Assembly: GCA_937871635.1 (NCBI GenBank)
Contig: CALMNS010000560.1
Location: 1 to 5,331 of the forward strand
DNA length: 5,331 bases
DNA from: an uncultured Solirubrobacter sp.
Lineage (GTDB): Bacteria > Actinomycetota > Thermoleophilia > Solirubrobacterales > Solirubrobacteraceae
Direction: 5' to 3'
Shown: positions 3,754 through 5,331 of the stretch, one piece after another
How positions within the stretch are numbered: position 1 is the stretch's first letter
Layout: every line of letters starts with the position of its first letter
The notes under the pieces: model-generated
Database searches by the model: none
What the model saw: the letters and a program-made list of their open reading frames with translations, nothing else
What the model was told of the DNA's origin: nothing
Made by a program: the position numbers and the translations under genes

Positions 3754-4821
3754 GTGACGCCAGCAGAGATCCCCGAGTCAGAGCTCGCGGCCGGGCCGGT
3801 CGCCGCGCTGGTCGATCGCGGCGCCGAGCAGGGCTGCATCGACCTGTCCGAGGTCGACGAGCTCGCCCAGGCGCTCGATCTCGAGGACGAGTCGCTGACC
3901 ACGCTCTACGAGCAGCTCGACGCGCGCGGGATCGAGCTGCGCGACGACTGCAGCCGCGACGTCGAGCCCGCGGCCCCGACCGGGATGGTGCTCGCCTCGG
4001 CGACGACGGACGCGCTGCAGCTCTTCCTCAACGAGATCGGCCGGCACCGCCTGCTCACGCCGGCCGAGGAGATCGACCTCTCCAAGCGCATCGAGCGCGG
4101 CGACCTCGCGGCCAAGGAGCGGATGATCAACGCCAACCTCCGCCTCGTGGTCTCGATCGCCAAGAAGTACCAGGGCTCCGAGCTCACCCTGCTCGACCTC
4201 ATCCAGGAGGGCATCCTCGGGCTCATCCGGGCGGTGGAGAAGTTCGACTGGCGACGCGGCTACCGGTTCTCGACCTACGCCACCTGGTGGATCCGCCAGG
4301 CGGTGGAGCGCGGCATGGACGCCAAGGCCCGGGCGATCAAGCTCCCGATCAACCTCGTCCGCCTCCAGCGCAAGCTCACCCGCGCCGAGAACGCGCTCTC
4401 GCTCAAGCTCGACCGCCCGCCGACGGACGCCGAGCTCGCCGCCGAGGCGCAGCTCTCGCTCGACGAGCTGCACGCGCTGCGCGACGCCGCCCGGACCGTC
4501 ACCTCGCTCGACCGGCCGCTCGGCGAGGACCAGGACGCCGCGTTCGGCGACCTGCTGCCCGACGACGGTCCCCAGCCCGACGAGCTCGTCCACGTGTCGC
4601 TGCGCCGGGAGGCGCTCGCGCGCGCGCTCGAGGAGCTTCCCGAGCGCGAGCGGGAGGTCGTCGCCCTGCGCTACGGCCTGACCGGAACGGACCCGACGCC
4701 GCTGCGGGAGATCGGCCGCCGGCTGGGGATCACCCCCGAGCGGGTGCGCCAGATCGAGTCCAAGGCGCGCGGCCGGCTGGGTCGCATGCGCGAGCTCGAA
4801 GCGCTGCGCCAGGCCGCCTGA
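3754..4821 (+). CDS. RNA polymerase sigma-70 factor, RpoD/SigA-related (group 1/2)
   Basis: A 355-residue sigma factor that directs RNA polymerase to promoters. Residues 14-65 resemble sigma region 1.1 (VAALVDRGAEQGCIDLSEVD and IELRDD); region 1.2 is about 85-118 (LFLNEIGRHRLLTPAEEIDL); region 2 is 120-190, with the core-binding LLDLIQEGILGLIRAVEKFD and the promoter-melting block FSTYATWWIRQA; region 3 is about 191-275; region 4 is about 285-347, with the -35 helix-turn-helix LREIGRRLGITPERVRQIES. Only about 20 residues join regions 1.1 and 1.2, without the long basic/acidic N-terminal extension of HrdB-type primary sigmas. At the position of E. coli sigma-70 Thr440 stands Glu185, as in sigma-S, and at Arg584 stands Pro328, so it may read a somewhat different promoter. 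GTG 3754 is the first start after an in-frame TAG at 3742 and has no ribosome binding site. Whether it is the primary or an alternative sigma cannot be settled here. Confidence 0.93.
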   Translation: MTPAEIPESELAAGPVAALVDRGAEQGCIDLSEVDELAQALDLEDESLTTLYEQLDARGIELRDDCSRDVEPAAPTGMVLASATTDALQLFLNEIGRHRLLTPAEEIDLSKRIERGDLAAKERMINANLRLVVSIAKKYQGSELTLLDLIQEGILGLIRAVEKFDWRRGYRFSTYATWWIRQAVERGMDAKARAIKLPINLVRLQRKLTRAENALSLKLDRPPTDAELAAEAQLSLDELHALRDAARTVTSLDRPLGEDQDAAFGDLLPDDGPQPDELVHVSLRREALARALEELPEREREVVALRYGLTGTDPTPLREIGRRLGITPERVRQIESKARGRLGRMRELEALRQAA

Positions 4822-4824
4822 GCC

Positions 4825-4855
4825 CGGCTCGCTAGCCCAGCTCCGCCGCGAGCCG
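4825..4855. terminator. Hairpin at the convergent ends of the sigma factor and PAP2 genes
   Basis: CGGCTCGC (4825-4832) pairs perfectly with GCGAGCCG (4848-4855) around a 15-base loop. Only 10 bases separate the two stop codons, so the right arm lies in the last codons of the PAP2 gene. It starts 3 bases after the sigma factor stop and could end transcription from the left; no T-tract follows. Confidence 0.4.
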
Positions 4856-5331
4856 CGATTGGCGCCGCGGGGCCCGGTGCACGCCGAGGGCGACCGCGCC
4901 GCCGACGGCGACCACCGCCATCGCGCCGACCGCGTCGAGCCAGAAGTGGTTCGCGGTGAGCACGGTGAGCCCGACGACGGCGACGGGGTACAGGCCGCCC
5001 ACCAGTCGCGCGAGCCGGTGGCGCGCCAGCAGGAGGACGGCGCCGCCCGCGATCAGCGCGAAGGCCACGTGACCGCTGGGCATCGCGGCGTAGGCGCTCT
5101 GCAGCCACGTCGTCTGCTCCGCGGTGCCCGGCCCCCACTGCTCGGCGAGCGTGTCGGTGAAGCCCGGGTCGCCCAGCAGCCGCGGCGGGGCGGTCGGGAA
5201 GAGGATCCAGCCGGCCACGGTGAGCGCCTGGGTGACCAGGAAGACCGTGCGCACCGGGGCGAAGGCGGCGGGGTGGGCCAGGTAGACCCAGGCCAGCGCG
5301 CCGATCAGGACGGGCACGTGGAGGGTCAGGT
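4832..5331 (-). CDS. PAP2 family phosphatase (Aur1/Ipt1-like), 5' end beyond the window
   Basis: A polytopic membrane protein whose frame runs open to the right edge: before the possible GTG start at 5317 the codons read L-T-L-H, which continues the family pattern LHVPVLIGALAWVYL, so the N-terminus is outside the window. Numbering from that GTG, the phosphatase motifs are PSGH (80-83) and His124-x3-Asp128 (NHFWLDAVGA), the C2 and C3 motifs of the PAP2/vanadium haloperoxidase superfamily; the conserved FPTAPPRLL (40-48) and GFTDTL (52-57) are typical of the inositolphosphotransferase-like branch common in Actinobacteria. Four to five hydrophobic helices lie at about 4-16, 22-41, 84-98, 108-122 and 130-146. 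Such enzymes dephosphorylate or transfer phospho-head groups of lipids or polyprenols at the outer membrane face. The C-terminus is basic (RRQSR). The substrate is unknown. Confidence 0.88.
   Translation of the reverse strand, partial: LTLHVPVLIGALAWVYLAHPAAFAPVRTVFLVTQALTVAGWILFPTAPPRLLGDPGFTDTLAEQWGPGTAEQTTWLQSAYAAMPSGHVAFALIAGGAVLLLARHRLARLVGGLYPVAVVGLTVLTANHFWLDAVGAMAVVAVGGAVALGVHRAPRRQSRLAAELG

Noticed and set aside
3985..4821. Shorter sigma factor starting at the in-frame ATG 3985 (residue 78).
   Set aside because: It would drop the sigma-1.1-like domain, which is well preserved in codon use and sequence; the ATG lacks a convincing ribosome binding site.
4832..5317. Treating the PAP2 gene as complete with a GTG start at 5317.
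   Set aside because: The frame continues open upstream with residues (L-T-L-H) that fit the family pattern before the PVLIG segment, and the visible part lacks the expected first membrane helices.
1..5331. Search for tRNA/rRNA genes, CRISPR arrays, transposases, phage genes, toxin-antitoxin pairs or a biosynthetic cluster.
   Set aside because: None seen: no regularly spaced long repeats, no cloverleaf-like sequences with tRNA boxes, and every sizeable open frame is explained by the listed genes or their shadows.

Overview
The window is GC-rich (about 70%) with strong G/C preference at third codon positions. It reads as a chromosomal piece of an actinobacterium, most likely from the Thermoleophilia/Solirubrobacterales. 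That placement is an inference from composition, from the PRC-barrel/DUF2382 protein and from the short acidic 'GYPEE' protein, not from a marker gene. Seven convincing genes and one probable small gene fill the window. No gap between genes exceeds 150 bases, and I see no tRNA, rRNA, CRISPR array, insertion sequence or phage gene.

Layout, left to right: the 3' end of a family 9 glycosyltransferase gene (+); a 138-base convergent gap with two tandem hairpins, the first built on GCTAGC hexamers spaced about one helical turn apart; osmC (-), a thiol peroxidase of the organic peroxide/osmotic stress family; a 149-base divergent promoter region; a PRC-barrel + DUF2382 stress protein (+); two hairpins; a probable 57-residue acidic disordered protein (+); a ferritin-like diiron protein (-) whose stop lies one base from the small gene's stop; a 44-base divergent gap; an NAD(P)-dependent epimerase/dehydratase (+); a sigma-70 factor with all major regions and a sigma-1.1-like N-terminus (+); and, convergent to it, the 3' part of a PAP2-type membrane phosphatase gene (-) that runs off the right edge.

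The middle of the window looks like a general-stress neighbourhood: peroxide reduction (OsmC), iron and oxidant handling (ferritin-like), a PRC/DUF2382 protein and an acidic disordered protein, next to a sigma factor that resembles group 2 (sigma-S-like) in its promoter-contact residues. The observation I rate highest is a shared element, AGCGGGTA(C/G)ACC, placed identically (GGGTA hexamer exactly 9 nt before the start codon) in front of the ferritin-like gene and the sigma factor gene, neither of which has a Shine-Dalgarno sequence. GGGTA also resembles the -10 element of SigB-type stress sigma factors, so the two genes may share a near-leaderless promoter or an operator. osmC and the PRC/DUF2382 gene, by contrast, have strong AGGAGG ribosome binding sites.
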